This document shows, piece after piece, positions 10,735 to 21,570 of a stretch of 64,000 nt of DNA. The DNA lies in assembly GCA_900660155.1 (NCBI GenBank), contig CABFPE010000180.1:903654-967653 (forward strand). Direction: 5' to 3'. The translations under genes and the position numbers were made by a program. The first letter of the stretch is position 1, and each line of letters opens with the position of its first letter. The notes under the pieces are model-generated. The model was not told where the DNA came from. It worked only from the letters and a program-made list of their open reading frames with translations, and did no database searches. This DNA is from Hofstenia miamia. Lineage: Eukaryota; Xenacoelomorpha; Acoela; Hofsteniidae.

Positions 10735-12547
10735 TGATAATTCAACTCTTCGAAAATTACTTCACCTCGCTTCATCAAATATCATTTTCTCTTTCAACAA
10801 TGAACTTTATCAGCAGCATGATGGCATGGTAATGGGATCTCCCAATAGGCCCAACATTCGCCGACTTTGCCATGGACATTATTGAATCAAAATTCTCTAC
10901 AAACAATCTTCCTTCATTCTACTCGCAAAATATCGACCATATCTTTTGTCTAATTGATAATCAAAATCAAGCTGACGAATTTCTTCACTTCCTCAACTCA
11001 TTCTTTCCTTCAATTCAATTTACTCAAAAAGCAGAATCCAATGGTCATCTCAATTTCCTTGATGTTTCTCTTCTCCGAGCTTCTTCTTCTTTTGAAACTC
11101 TACACCAAACACTTAAACACTGGGTTATATATTCCCTTCAATTCCTACTGTTCTGAATAATATAGGTTTTCTATTCCTCGTAACCTATTTTCCCGAGCTG
11201 ACCGCCTATAATCTTTTTAGCAAAAGGTATCTGAAGCCTTCAATACAATCTTTCAAAATCTCCGCCCTTAATCCATCGCCTCAAATCGCACCTTGTGAAA
11301 AAAGTCAAATTAATGGAAAGTTCCCTATATCGCTGGTTTTTCAAAAAATCTCGAAGCCTCAGTAAAAAATATCAAAAAGAAATTCACTTCAACTCAAATC
11401 AAGCCTACTTTTTAATCATTCAAAACCAGTAACATCTTTTCAAACAAAGTCCCATTCCAATGTCTCTACGCTCTTCTCTTGTTTATAAATATCAAAGTGC
11501 GAGCACTTAGGGACATAAGAGAGACTAAAAGACATCTTCAAATCAGAATCCGAGAATATCTTTACGATCATCTTCGCTCAGAAGTCTTCCTCCATCATCA
11601 ATTCATACCGCCGCATCATCTAATTTTTCAGTCGTAATCTNTGATAATTCAACTCTTCGAAAATTACTTCACCTCGCTTCATCAAATATCATTTTCTCTT
11701 TCAACAATGAACTTTATCAGCAGCATGATGGCATGGTAATGGGATCTCCCAATAGGCCCAACATTCGCCGACTTTGCCATGGACATTATTGAATCAAAAT
11801 TCTCTACAAACAATCTTCCTTCATTCTACTCGCAAAATATCGACCATATCTTTTGTCTAATTGATAATCAAAATCAAGCTGACGAATTTCTTCACTTCCT
11901 CAACTCATTCTTTCCTTCAATTCAATTTACTCAAAAAGCAGAATCCAATGGTCATCTCAATTTCCTTGATGTTTCTCTTCTCCGAGCTTCTTCTTCTTTT
12001 GAAACTCTACACCAAACACTTAAACACTGGGTTATATATTCCCTTCAATTCCTACTGTTCTGAATAATATAGGTTTTCTATTCCTCGTAACCTATTTTCC
12101 CGAGCTGACCGCCTATAATCTTTTTAGCAAAAGGTATCTGAAGCCTTCAATACAATCTTTCAAAATCTCCGCCCTTAATCCATCGCCTCAAATCGCACCT
12201 TGTGAAAAAAGTCAAATTAATGGAAAGTTCCCTATATCGCTGGTTTTTCAAAAAATCTCGAAGCCTCAGTAAAAAATATCAAAAAGAAATTCACTTCAAC
12301 TCAAATCAAGCCTACTTTTTAATCATTCAAAACCAGTAACATCTTTTCAAACAAAGTCCCATTCCAATGTCTCTACGCTCTTCTCTTGTTTATAAATATC
12401 AAAGTGCGAGCACTTAGGGACATAAGAGAGACTAAAAGACATCTTCAAATCAGAATCCGAGAATATCTTTACGATCATCTTCGCTCAGAAGTCTTCCTCC
12501 ATCATCAATTCATACCGCCGCATCATCTAATTTTTCAGTCGTAATCT
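10735..12547 (+). repeat. 906-bp identical direct repeat across a single n (assembly duplication)
   Basis: 10735-11640 and 11642-12547 show no difference in the parts compared, including the same small ORFs, and the only thing between them is one n at 11641. Two perfectly identical copies inside a decayed element are best explained by overlapping contigs that were not merged. Confidence 0.85.
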
Positions 12548-12708
12548 GGCACCCATCTACAAAGGTAACCGAAGCAATCGCAATCAAAGAAATTCACCCG
12601 CCACTTAACATTGAAGTAGAAGTCAACCCTCACCTCTTCTAAGCAATCAATAATCCTGTCAATCAATCAATCATTTCACTGCGTAATAAATAAACTTTAT
12701 TTTTTAAT

Positions 12709-12772
12709 CACTTTGTATTCTTGCTGATGAAGGCTAATAATATAGCCGAAAGTACTTACAAATATATAATTC
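12709..12772 (+). ncRNA. Hammerhead-ribozyme-like motif at the 3' end of the Penelope-like element
   Basis: The core CTGATGA (12724-12730) is followed by a perfect 5-bp stem, GGCTA (12732-12736) with TAGCC (12743-12747), and then GAAA (12748-12751). This is the conserved order of hammerhead core strand, stem II, core strand. TTG just before the core can pair with CAA at 12758-12760, followed by further TGTAT/ATATA pairing, as stem I. Stem III would be only one to three base pairs (A-G against T-T). Penelope-like elements are known to carry hammerheads with very short stem III. One extra A sits between CTGATGA and stem II, a deviation from the textbook core. Activity is not shown by the sequence. 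Confidence 0.6.
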
Positions 12773-12794
12773 GTCAACGTGTTTGTTTTTATGC

Positions 12795-12822
<28 letters not shown>
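12795..12822. repeat. (TA)n microsatellite at 3' edge of Penelope-like element
   Basis: About 13 AT dinucleotides, starting some 35 bases after the ribozyme-like motif. Confidence 0.9.
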
Positions 12823-12825
<3 letters not shown>

Positions 12826-14653
12826 TATAAAATTTCAACTTAAAGCAAAAGATCTTTAAAAAGTTGTGATTGGGCAACACAAAGAGAACCAGCTAGATTT
12901 GCAAAGGGATAAATATATAATTACAGAAAGCTGACTATTTTTAACAATTGTAGAATAATTAGTATTATGTAACACCTCAGTGGTAAATTTTAAATCTTCA
13001 GCTATCGTGTCATTTATACGACAGGCATAGGACATATGTAGAGGATTAGAGTATCCCAATTTTGTAGATTCCAAAATTATTGAATCCTAGGTTTTTTGAA
13101 TAAAATATTTATTTGGTAATTTTATTGCAAAATTTCAAATTTGTAAGTAGTTATAATTGCATTACTATTATATTTAAAAGCAAATTTCATTACTTAATCA
13201 ACGAAAAATCATGCAGTGCCTAAGTAGCAAGAAAAACTTAAACAGTTCTTTATAGATTAAGTATTATTTGTACTAGAATCAACAAAAAATTACGTAGAAA
13301 ATTTTCAAAAAAATTCAAAAACTAATACATTTTTTGATTATCATATGAATAATTTTACTAAATTTTAAAGGACTTAGTATTTATAATCTTAGAAAATATA
13401 TTTTGTATAATAAACTAGCCATGATTGTACTCATACATTAGTGCAAATGTATTCTCTTTTGTGGAAACTCATTAAATAGTTCTTAAATACGAGTTCCATA
13501 AGTTTATAGTTATATACTTAATGTTTGAAAAAAACTTTATAATTTCTATGGTTCTAAATCTAAGCTATAAATCATTTATATTTTGGTAAGTGAGAAAATC
13601 ATCTTTTGAAAATAATAAAATATATTGAAAAGGAAGATTCCCAAACTCCCAATTTTTGCAAAAATCTATTGTTTTTGTCAGCTTGAGAAAAGTAAGCAAA
13701 ATAAGGCAAAAAACTAAGTTTGACAAGTTAAGAATTAATTCTATTGAATTGAATCATTTCCAACTGCAAACACCAATATTAAGTTTATTTCAAAAAAATT
13801 TTAAATGTTCAGATTTGATAATAATGGATAATAATGCATCACATTACTGATTGTTTAAATTTGATGCTGCTGATGTGAATAATATTTGCGCAAACTTTCA
13901 TTTTTGCATCATAATCCAATCCAGTATTTTATAGAGGAATGAAATCCTTGGTTTTTATAACTGAGTTGCTGAAAAAATCCAGGTAGAATAGGGCTGCCAA
14001 CATCAGCAAAATAGATAAATAAGTCTTCTCTGTATGAACCTTGGACCTAGTAATGGTTCTTTTCCAATTCAGTTTTGATTCTTCAAGAATAAGCGTCTTG
14101 GCAACACTAAGCAGCATGTTTTATTTGATTTATGTTTGGGAAGCAGAAATCTTCGGTTGGGGATGCAATGCACTCCCTTGTACCCCCGTGTCAACAGCCC
14201 TGAATGAATCTTTAGAGAATAATGAATATCATCCGATCATAGTGTTGGCATAAGTAAGTCTGTGGACAAGAGGACATTTGACAGTATATTTAGAATACCA
14301 TCGATGCATATTGGCTTTCTTTTTGATTCAAACTTGACAAAAACATTTCATTTTTGCAAACTATATCAATTTGGTGTCCATTGAGCATGACTTTCATGTT
14401 CTATTAATTTTTTGATTCCCTTTAAAAAATTGATTAGGAACATCCAAGTTTAAGTGCAATGTAAGCAAAACGACATGCTCAGGGTTGATAAGAGCATCGC
14501 TCCCAACTTTAAATTTTTCAATCTCGTTACTATGCGAGTAGCTTTCTCATTCTATTTTGAGTTGAGCGTAGGAAATGAAATACATACATTGGTGACAAAT
14601 CTTACCTGAGTTGCTTAGATTTAGACCACACATATTTTTATTTTAAGATTTCC
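12823..14653. other. Non-coding
   Basis: Very AT-rich; short ORFs at 12856-13074, 13656-13850 and 13929-14253 have no family resemblance. Confidence 0.4.
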
Positions 14654-14917
14654 TCAGGTTTTCCATTGTTCTTCATGATATTTAATCTTATCCATGCACA
14701 AGAAACATTGATAAGTTTCTTTGCAATCAGTCATCACTACACGAATAGGAGCCAACAAACTATTTGATTTCATAAATGCATGTCTGAATCCTGAAGTAGA
14801 ACTTTCAAGAAACAAAGCAATGACAGACATTGTAAAACCCAAAATACTCTCAATAAGAGAGAGAATGTTTATGCAGTAAGAATATTTCTCAGATTTTGAT
14901 TTCATTATTCCTTTCAT
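14654..14917 (-). mobile_element. Possible MULE/ZSWIM-type transposase fragment
   Basis: One open segment contains 'ALFLESSTSGFRHAFMKSN' then 'IRVVMTDCKETYQ'. This resembles the MULE transposase pattern in which an 'ALL..ET..NF..F' block precedes '(K)VVMTDKD..E'. The similarity covers about 45 residues, and the third acidic residue and zinc-binding parts are not seen. It could equally be chance. Confidence 0.25.
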
Positions 14918-15091
14918 TAGACAGAATATGATTTTTCAGTATTGCCAGAGAATCTCAAAGTATGTATGAATGTTGGGATAAATACTTGTTTTACCAACAG
15001 AAACAAAGCAGATGATGGAATCAAATTAGGTGATTGCCTTGCTTTCTTCATACACGAGGAATAGCAAATGTCATAGCTTTATGCGAACTTG

Positions 15092-16005
15092 GGATTTTCG
15101 CTAAAAATCGGTAATATTCAAAATTATATGTAAAACATTGTAAAATATAACCAAACTCTCCTTAATTTTGTATTTAAATTAAATAACTAAATATAAAAAT
15201 AAAAGTCAATGAAATGCTGATGATACTCATTTCCGTCTAGCTCTACCAATTTTTAATCGAATTTTATCCATCATAACCTGTACAACAGATATATCTATTT
15301 GAGACAGACAATATTTAACTCTCCGCTTAAGTTGTTCGGTATTCGATGCCCTCCATCAATGAGCATATACTTGCTGTTTTAAAATACCAAAAAAGTCTTC
15401 AATTAGCCGAAGTTGGGGAACACATGGAGGATTTTTTTCTTTAGAGATAACATTGATTTTTAATTCTTCAAATTTTTCCAACGTCTTTTTGGCATAAAGG
15501 TATTTTTTCTTTTTAAAAGCCTTCACATTTTCATTCTTCAACAATTTGTTTACATATGATGTGCTAATGCCATATTTTTAGAGAGCTCCCTTTGAGAAAT
15601 TGAGGTTGACTGCAAAGCATCATTAATCATCGTCTTTCGTTTTCTTGAATCATCAACTTTGGTAGTCGACCTGAACCCGGGACTCTCGCAGTATCACAAT
15701 TTTCTTCGTGACGACGCAAGACTGCATAGACTGTGCTCTGGCCAATATTAAAACTTTTCATCATTTTCGCCACAGAATAATTAGATGCTTCAGGCTTGTT
15801 TTGTTTATATTGTACAATCATCTTTCGACGCTCTTCTTCATTTAGAGATGCCATGTAGAACGTAATTGAAAATTTCTTATACCAAATTAGTTTAAATATT
15901 TATTATGAATACTTCTTTGTAGGTTTGTATGTTTTTTGTAGGTTTGCGAGTTTTAATTGGATTAAATTAATAAAGAATACATATTACCGATTTTTAGTGA
16001 AAACC
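15092..16005 (-). mobile_element. Internally deleted Tc1/mariner element
   Basis: About 914 bp bounded by inverted repeats. The left end reads GGATTTTCGCTAAAAATCGG then TAAT. The reverse complement of the right end reads GGTTTTCACTAAAAATCGG then TAAT, so the two ends differ by one indel and one substitution. Inside lies a transposase remnant on the minus strand. The TA target duplication could not be assigned with certainty. An intact relative would be expected near 1.3-1.4 kb. Confidence 0.75.
15230..15854 (-). pseudogene. Tc1/mariner transposase missing its catalytic core
   Basis: Starts at 15854 (MASLNEEERRKM). The first 75 codons carry a helix-turn-helix ('SVAKMMKSFNIGQSTVYAVL'). A frame change then leads into a second HTH ('ISQRELSKKYGI-like', 'KLLKNENVKAF'). 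The protein then jumps directly to the C-terminal catalytic block 'NPPCVPQLRLIEDFFGILKQ', whose Asp/Glu is the third catalytic residue. The first two catalytic Asp residues and about 150 residues between the HTHs and this block are missing, and a stop falls just after the block. This is a deletion derivative that could only have moved with help in trans. Confidence 0.75.
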
Positions 16006-17255
16006 TTTATTTAGTCAACTTTACAAGGTCAATGTACAGAAATTTACAACCAAAACAAGGGGCCCAAATTTAAATTTTAACACACTATTAATATTTCTTT
16101 AATAGCAGTTACAGTGAATGAATTTTTAAAATTGATAACAATTGCATGACGCATAGAATTCAGCAATTTAAAAAATGTAGCCAGGCTATTTCTCTATATT
16201 TTTATTGTCATTAATTAATTTAAAAGTATAGTGTGTTTTCGAATTGAGCGCCAAGAAATGATATTGAAAAGCGTTATTTTAGTTTGCTATACAAAAACGT
16301 TTCTCAAATGCACATACATTGATATAAATTCAATTACAAGATCCCTATCTTATTATATGAAATAATGTGAAATATTTTTCAATGTGTCAAATAAATAGAC
16401 TGCTATACAAATGGCAATACAGAGCAACCTTGTTAATCAAAATTTGTAGTTAATTGTGAAAATCATACATTTCTAGATATTTGTGATTGTCTTGTTTTAT
16501 GAACACTATCTGTAAATTGGGATTGCATTTAAAAGTTTTACTTCAAAGATTTATAAAAATGATAAGTTGAATTTCTATTTATTTAGTTTATAGTAGAATG
16601 TTGCAAGCGGCTCAGGTTATAAACGGTACGATTTGGTTTTAGGTTGTAATGTCATTTGCAAACGGCTTACAACAATTCCAAATTTTTAAAATAACGAAAT
16701 TGCCTCACTGCGTGAAAATAAACATACCTCAATGCTTTGTTGAAATTCCCATAATTATAAAGTTTGTAATTCAATATTAATTCAAATTTTCATGTTTTCT
16801 CTTTTTTTGTGCAGTTTTTCAGTTTGAAATGGTTCAAGTTATTAGCAGTAAGCGTCCTGGTTCGGTACGGATTCATTTTGAAATGCTTCAGTTTGCTTCG
16901 GTTTTTGAAAATTGGAACCTCTTGCAACTGTGCTGTGGAATCAGCGGCAGTATAAAAACGAAATTGACAGTTTTAAGGCAATCTGCAGTTATGCTTCACA
17001 AATTATCGCTAACTAGTGGTTCAGACAAATAGCGATTTTTAACGCCAAAATGATAGTCTTCTTAATCCAATTCCACAAGTTTTCGGAGTCTGCTACTTGC
17101 TTTGAAGGATTGCCCGCTTCAGGATTTTAACATTTCTAGTTAATATGCTGCAATGACACGAACCTGCCAACTTTTTTTGTAGGCCTAAATAATTTTGGAC
17201 AGGTTGAAAAAACCAAAAGACTTGCCAAGCGTTTATATTGAAAGCTTTTGTCATT
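16006..17255. other. Non-coding
   Basis: AT-rich. An ORF at 16829-17032 has no family resemblance. Confidence 0.4.
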
Positions 17256-17257
17256 AA

Positions 17258-18031
17258 GGTTTTTGTATATGAATCAAAACCATTCTTGACAAAGAAGACT
17301 TTCCGAAGAATGCGAATGATATTTGTCGCTGGACTTGAAGGAAGTGGTCATCATTATCTAGAATATTCATTCCAAAAAAATTGTGAATCATTACAATCTG
17401 AATCACTAAGAAAATAGGTGAGTGTGTCTGCAAACCTTGATAACTATGTTGAAATCCGAAAAAAATTCAACTTCGAAAGCCTAAGTAAAAATTTGGAATT
17501 TTCAAAATCATTTATCACTGATATAATAACATTGAACGCTGTTGGTGAATGTGGAGTGAAAGTACCTCAAATGCTGTCATATTCCAATGGTGGTTCGGAA
17601 AAATATAAAAAATACCCGGATGTACGATATTTGGCAGAACTATTTGAAGAGCATGGTGTTGATTTCAGAATAGTTTTGTTAATGAAGAAAACAGAATTAA
17701 GCTTAATATCTAAATGCATAAAAAGGTTTGGTGGTGAATTATCTTTACAGGCCGAAGTTCCTTCGCACCATGCCGATATACTTTTACACCAACTAAAGCA
17801 TTTAGAAACACAATTTTTTGCTGGTTGTTTTCAAATTGATAGTCAAAAGTCTACAGAACAAGTAAAAAAAATCGCAATGTCGCTCTTCTTGATGGAATAC
17901 TTTTCAGTGATATTCTCTTGCCAATGTTTAAGCTGCAAAAGCATTCGTGCATCGACACCACAGTGATTGAAGCAACACTTCTAACAAAATTATACAGAGC
18001 AAATAACATCTTAAGAGATCTATGTAGTTAA
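17258..18031 (+). pseudogene. Broken paralogue of the 6-kb sulfotransferase-like gene
   Basis: The translation aligns with the gene at 6002-7156 from just before its P-loop to its C terminus. 'MIFVAGL-EGSGHHYLEYSFQKNC' matches 'VVFFAGL-EATGHHLLQTSFQKSC', and 'NAVGECGVKVPQMLSY' matches 'NSVGECGSELPQTLSY'. The final 'LYRANNILRDLCS' matches 'LYKLNYVLRELCN'. An in-frame TAG lies near 17416, where the paralogue has Trp. A frame shift occurs next to an A7 run near 17868, after which the rest reads in another frame. The presumed 3'-phosphate-binding Arg is replaced by Lys ('LLMKKTEL'). No convincing membrane-anchor segment is found upstream. Most likely a pseudogene; the A7 shift alone could be a sequencing error, but the TAG could not. 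Confidence 0.8.
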
Positions 18032-18568
18032 TATATACAAATATTTGATGTTCGGTAAATAATGAATTGAAACGTACTACTCTTAAACCTATCAGGTCAC
18101 GAAGTCTTGAGTATTTGTTTTAGCTAAGGAACGAAACTGCTCACTTGAGCACACTATGCATTGTACCATTTTACAATAACTTTTTCCAATAAAAATTAAA
18201 TATTTGTGAATTTGGATAGACACAAAATCAATCAGTAGATATATGAAAGTCTTGCCTTGCCAAAAAATATGAATAGCATTTTGGGAGGTTTGCAAACGAT
18301 AATCCCTGAAAAACATTCAAAATAGTATTGGAAGCACTATATAAAGTCATTTTCAAAATGTTTCGCGCAACCTATGCATCCAACAAATCTAATTATTTGA
18401 CAGGTATATGACCAATATCGCGAAACGAAAGCAGTACACCGTATAGAATGTTCATTGTACTTTCTCACTAAGCTTTGCTTAGCTTTTTCTTTTGATTATA
18501 TGTAAATAAAGTGATGCCAAAACATATAGAAAATTCCATCAGAAATTTGATTATTCATCATAACACCA
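18032..18568. other. Non-coding
   Basis: No recognisable element. Confidence 0.4.
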
Positions 18569-19445
18569 ATGGAATATTACAAGGGAAATATGGAAACTTC
18601 TAAATGTTCTAAAATATTCAGTTGGAGACATAATCGCCAATTAAAAATGAATGCACAAATTCTGCCAAATAAATCGTCAGGGCATCCCCGTAAGACTACG
18701 GCAAAGGGCAAGAGAGTACATTGAGGCATCTTTCCCATATTTACGCTCACATGACAACTCGTGAAGTACAAGATTGGAGTAAAAGTTAGAATGTCAGCTA
18801 TGAAACTGTCTGTAGGTATTTGAGAGAGTATCGACTTAGAAGTCCAAGAACAGCTGGAAAACCTATTCTGTACTGAAGACAAATACGGAAGTGATTTGAA
18901 TATTGCAAAATACACATGGAAAACTCCCAAGGGAACTGGAATTTGGTGGGATTTTCAGATGAGAGTATTATGCAGCTCATGCAAACTTATGTGGAGTTTG
19001 TGAAGCGACCTTATAAAGTGAATGGCCAAACATTACTCAGAAAGGCAAAAGTCTCTCATTATCCGGGAATTATATCGGCTTCGGGGCTCCAGTTTGTTGT
19101 TAGGATCAGCGGCGCTATGAATTTTGAACAACAGTAGAAGATTTTAGAACAGCATGATGTGCCGCATAAACAGAAAAGATATTTTTTAAGTAGATAAGCC
19201 TCCATCCCTCAAATCGAGGGAAATCATGAAAATTATGGAAACTATGGATTATCCGTTCTTCCAGATTAGCTACTTCGAACCCTCAAGATTATTATCATCA
19301 AACACGTCTGGGCAATTATTAAACGACTTCTTAAAAAGAAAAATAGCCAAAATCTTGATACACTTCAGGAGAAATTCGAGACAGAGTTTTATGCAATTGA
19401 AGAAATCAGAGACTAATATTTATCCATTCCCAGACGTCTAGTTTC
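18569..19445 (+). mobile_element. Tc1-like transposase relic
   Basis: In order, with frame changes: a DNA-binding region ending 'SGHPRKTTAKGKR'; a 'VSYETVCRYLREYRLRSPR' second HTH tail; 'WNLVGFSDES' with the first catalytic Asp; 'GIISASGL' and 'RISGAMN', matching the Tc1 'G.IS..G...I.G.MN' block; and a C-terminal 'HVWAIIKRLLKKKN' matching the 'E(N/H)LW..IK' block. Many stops and shifts, and no inverted ends found. A long-dead Tc1-family copy distinct from the 15-kb element. Confidence 0.75.
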
Positions 19446-19857
19446 AAACATTTAAAATGTTTAATATAACGTTCCTAAGAAATCTAAATCTAAATTTCTT
19501 ATTCCATTTATGAAAAAATATTTTTTAATACCCGAAAATTGAAATGAAATTTACCCTTCCTTTGGTGCAATTGAAAAATATCCAATTCAACTAAGAAAAT
19601 TGTAAATTTAGACAGCTGGGTGATTTTTTGAGATCTGTTCGTGCTGCCAATTTAGGGAAGTTCAGGCTCACCAAACAAAATAGTCACCTGCAAAGAAACA
19701 TGCAACAATATTTTTTTCGAATTCATGCGACACTTACAATATTCAAAAACAGCTTTAACACACACATTCTATCAACGTCTTCAATGTAGCATGCTGAAAC
19801 TGAGAAAGCACCTTCGTTTGGTTTTTTGGACAAGAGTGCTTAGCATAAAGATTGGCA
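19446..19857. other. Non-coding (3' side of GPCR gene)
   Basis: No recognisable element. Confidence 0.4.
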
Positions 19858-20832
19858 TTATTGAGTTTGCAAGGTTTCGGTTCGTTGAGGACCCACTTTA
19901 GATCTCTTCTGAAGTATAGCTCTTCTAAACGCTGGTGACCATAAGATATATACGACATAATTACACCAATGATTAACAGTTCTAATCCAGATGAAAAACA
20001 AAAATAGCTCATAGTTAAGAAAAGAAGTTAACTTCAAGAATTCAAGGATAAGATAAATGAGTCTTGGCGTAAATGTTGCTATCAAAATAAGGGACATGGC
20101 TATTAACATATTGGTCATTTGACGATCAGCGACTTCACGTTTTTTTGAGCTCGGTTTCTGCGTTGACTTAGACACTTTGTATTGAATCAAGATTGAACAT
20201 GGCAAGATTGTACAATATGGAAGAAAGTATCCAAAGACGGAATTCACGAAGAGACGAATGTAAGGTAAAAATTTGAGTTTTGTAACCGTGTTTGTATTGC
20301 ATGCGTATCCTGTTACCATCTCACCGCCATCATCTTGATATTGATTTAATATAGAGGATGTATTGAAAGTGTGAGCCCAACAAATGATGTTACCGACGAT
20401 AAATATAAATACAGTTGATTGTACACCAAATCGAAAAGAATTTATATTTTGAAAATAGTGTTCATAATAGACCGCTATTAACCGGTGAACATTCATTGCT
20501 ACAACTATCAAAGATGACACATAGAAATGGCTTGTAATTACAGGATAAACCAACCAGCAGTACAGTCCAAAATTCCATGATATTGGAGGTATGAAACTAT
20601 TGATAGCTAGTACAACTGGAAGAGTGCTAGAATAAACAAGATCCGCAACTGCTAATCCTATTAAGTATACAAAGAATGCTTTGCGTGGAAAGACCTTGGT
20701 CTTCAGAAGCACATGTATTATACAAGAGTTGCTAACTACACCAAGAATGGAGCTAATTGCAAATAGAGCTCCTATTAGCTGCACGAACGGTTCACTTGTT
20801 CTATCTATGTAAACAGGATAGGTAGCATTCAT
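19858..20832 (-). CDS. Single-exon class A (rhodopsin-like) GPCR, orphan
   Basis: A 324-residue ORF with seven hydrophobic segments, at roughly residues 16-42, 54-78, 94-117, 138-156, 190-216, 240-262 and 274-297. Family marks: an N-terminal glycosylation site at Asn2; 'GLAVAD' with the conserved Asp64 in TM2; Trp86 and Cys92 around ECL1/TM3, with Cys178 in ECL2 as disulfide partner; a Pro in TM5 and TM6 ('FTPRLIY'); and a basic helix 8 ('FRRAILQKR'). Two switch motifs are unusual: the E/DRY box is 'HRL' (residues 116-118), and NPxxY reads 'NYVVY' (291-295), losing the Pro. ICL3 is short and basic, as in peptide or chemoattractant-type receptors, but the ligand cannot be inferred. Start chosen at the first Met, which gives a normal 15-residue extracellular tail. 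The frame is intact, so it is probably functional. Confidence 0.88.
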   Translation of the reverse strand: MNATYPVYIDRTSEPFVQLIGALFAISSILGVVSNSCIIHVLLKTKVFPRKAFFVYLIGLAVADLVYSSTLPVVLAINSFIPPISWNFGLYCWLVYPVITSHFYVSSLIVVAMNVHRLIAVYYEHYFQNINSFRFGVQSTVFIFIVGNIICWAHTFNTSSILNQYQDDGGEMVTGYACNTNTVTKLKFLPYIRLFVNSVFGYFLPYCTILPCSILIQYKVSKSTQKPSSKKREVADRQMTNMLIAMSLILIATFTPRLIYLILEFLKLTSFLNYELFLFFIWIRTVNHWCNYVVYILWSPAFRRAILQKRSKVGPQRTETLQTQ

Positions 20833-21285
20833 CCTTCTCAGAAGCAGTGCATTTATAATATCAATTAGCTAATATACGCCTTCGGTTTATGTTCTTGGCC
20901 AATCAAAACAAGTTAATTATAATAAAAATATTTCGAATATAACCGTTAATCAGATGTTATGAGGCATTATTCTGCATTTCTACTGTCTTATTAAAATTGA
21001 AAATTCACTAATTACTTTTAAAAAACTTAATGCAATTTTATAAAAGTGCGTTTATTCTATAATCACGAAAATTAGCTTAATCTTAAATTGTCTATATTTG
21101 CTACCTGCACTCTCAGTGTGGTGCTAAAAGAAAGTTATGTGAAAAAATACAAGTGATATGACTTTATTTAAGTAGCTAAAATTTTCCATAAAATCTATCA
21201 GAATATAAAAATTCAATTATAAAAATATTTGACTATATTTCAATTTAATCTGTACAAATATTAAGATTATGTATAGTATGTATAT

Positions 21286-21290
<5 letters not shown>
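20833..21290. other. Non-coding (5' side of GPCR gene)
   Basis: No recognisable element. Confidence 0.4.

Positions 21291-21321
<31 letters not shown>
21291..21321. repeat. (TA)n microsatellite
   Basis: About 15 TA units, 110 bases upstream of a Penelope-like fragment. Confidence 0.9.
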
Positions 21322-21324
<3 letters not shown>

Positions 21325-21429
21325 AGACCAAGTAAGAAATTTAACGAAAAAAATTAATATAATGAACATCAAATCAAAAAGGACAAAGATCATTCCAATA
21401 TTTACATCATCCAAAACGAAAAATATGTT

Positions 21430-21570
21430 TCAAAATAAAGATCAAATCCTAAAAAATTAGTTTTTTCCTTGGTTTATACATATAAATGTGATGATTATGA
21501 AAAATCATACGTCGAGGAAACGAAGCGAAATCTAGATGCAAGAACATGAAACATATGAATGGGCACCTAA
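21430..21570 (+). mobile_element. Penelope-like GIY-YIG fragment
   Basis: The translation 'VYTYKCDDYEKSYVEETKRNLDAR' (split here as VYTYKCDDYEK then SYVEETKRNLDAR) matches the GIY-YIG nuclease region of Penelope-like elements: 'Y.C..C...YVGET.RNL..R'. Only this 40-residue block is recognisable. It follows a (TA)n tract, as does the 10-kb element. Confidence 0.55.

Larger units (their letters stand above)
10076..12790 (+). mobile_element. Penelope-like retroelement, broken
   Basis: The reading frames encode reverse-transcriptase blocks typical of Penelope-like elements: 'SYDVKSLFTSIP' (motif A) near 10640-10680, then a 'GMVMGSP' block near 10822-10845, then a segment in which 'DHIFCLIDN' lies at the motif C position. 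A GIY-YIG nuclease remnant follows near 11510-11570, readable as 'IRETKRHLQIRIREY', matching the family's '(G)ET.RHL..RI.E' block. This places it among the endonuclease-bearing class. The 5' end is truncated at a (TA)n tract, several breaks interrupt the frames, and the 3' end carries a ribozyme-like motif and then another (TA)n tract. 10735-11640 and 11642-12547 are identical copies separated by one n, so the natural element is about 0.9 kb shorter than drawn. Confidence 0.85.

Noticed and set aside
19755-20012. 85-codon ORF overlapping the GPCR 3' end
   Set aside because: Shadow frame of the receptor gene.
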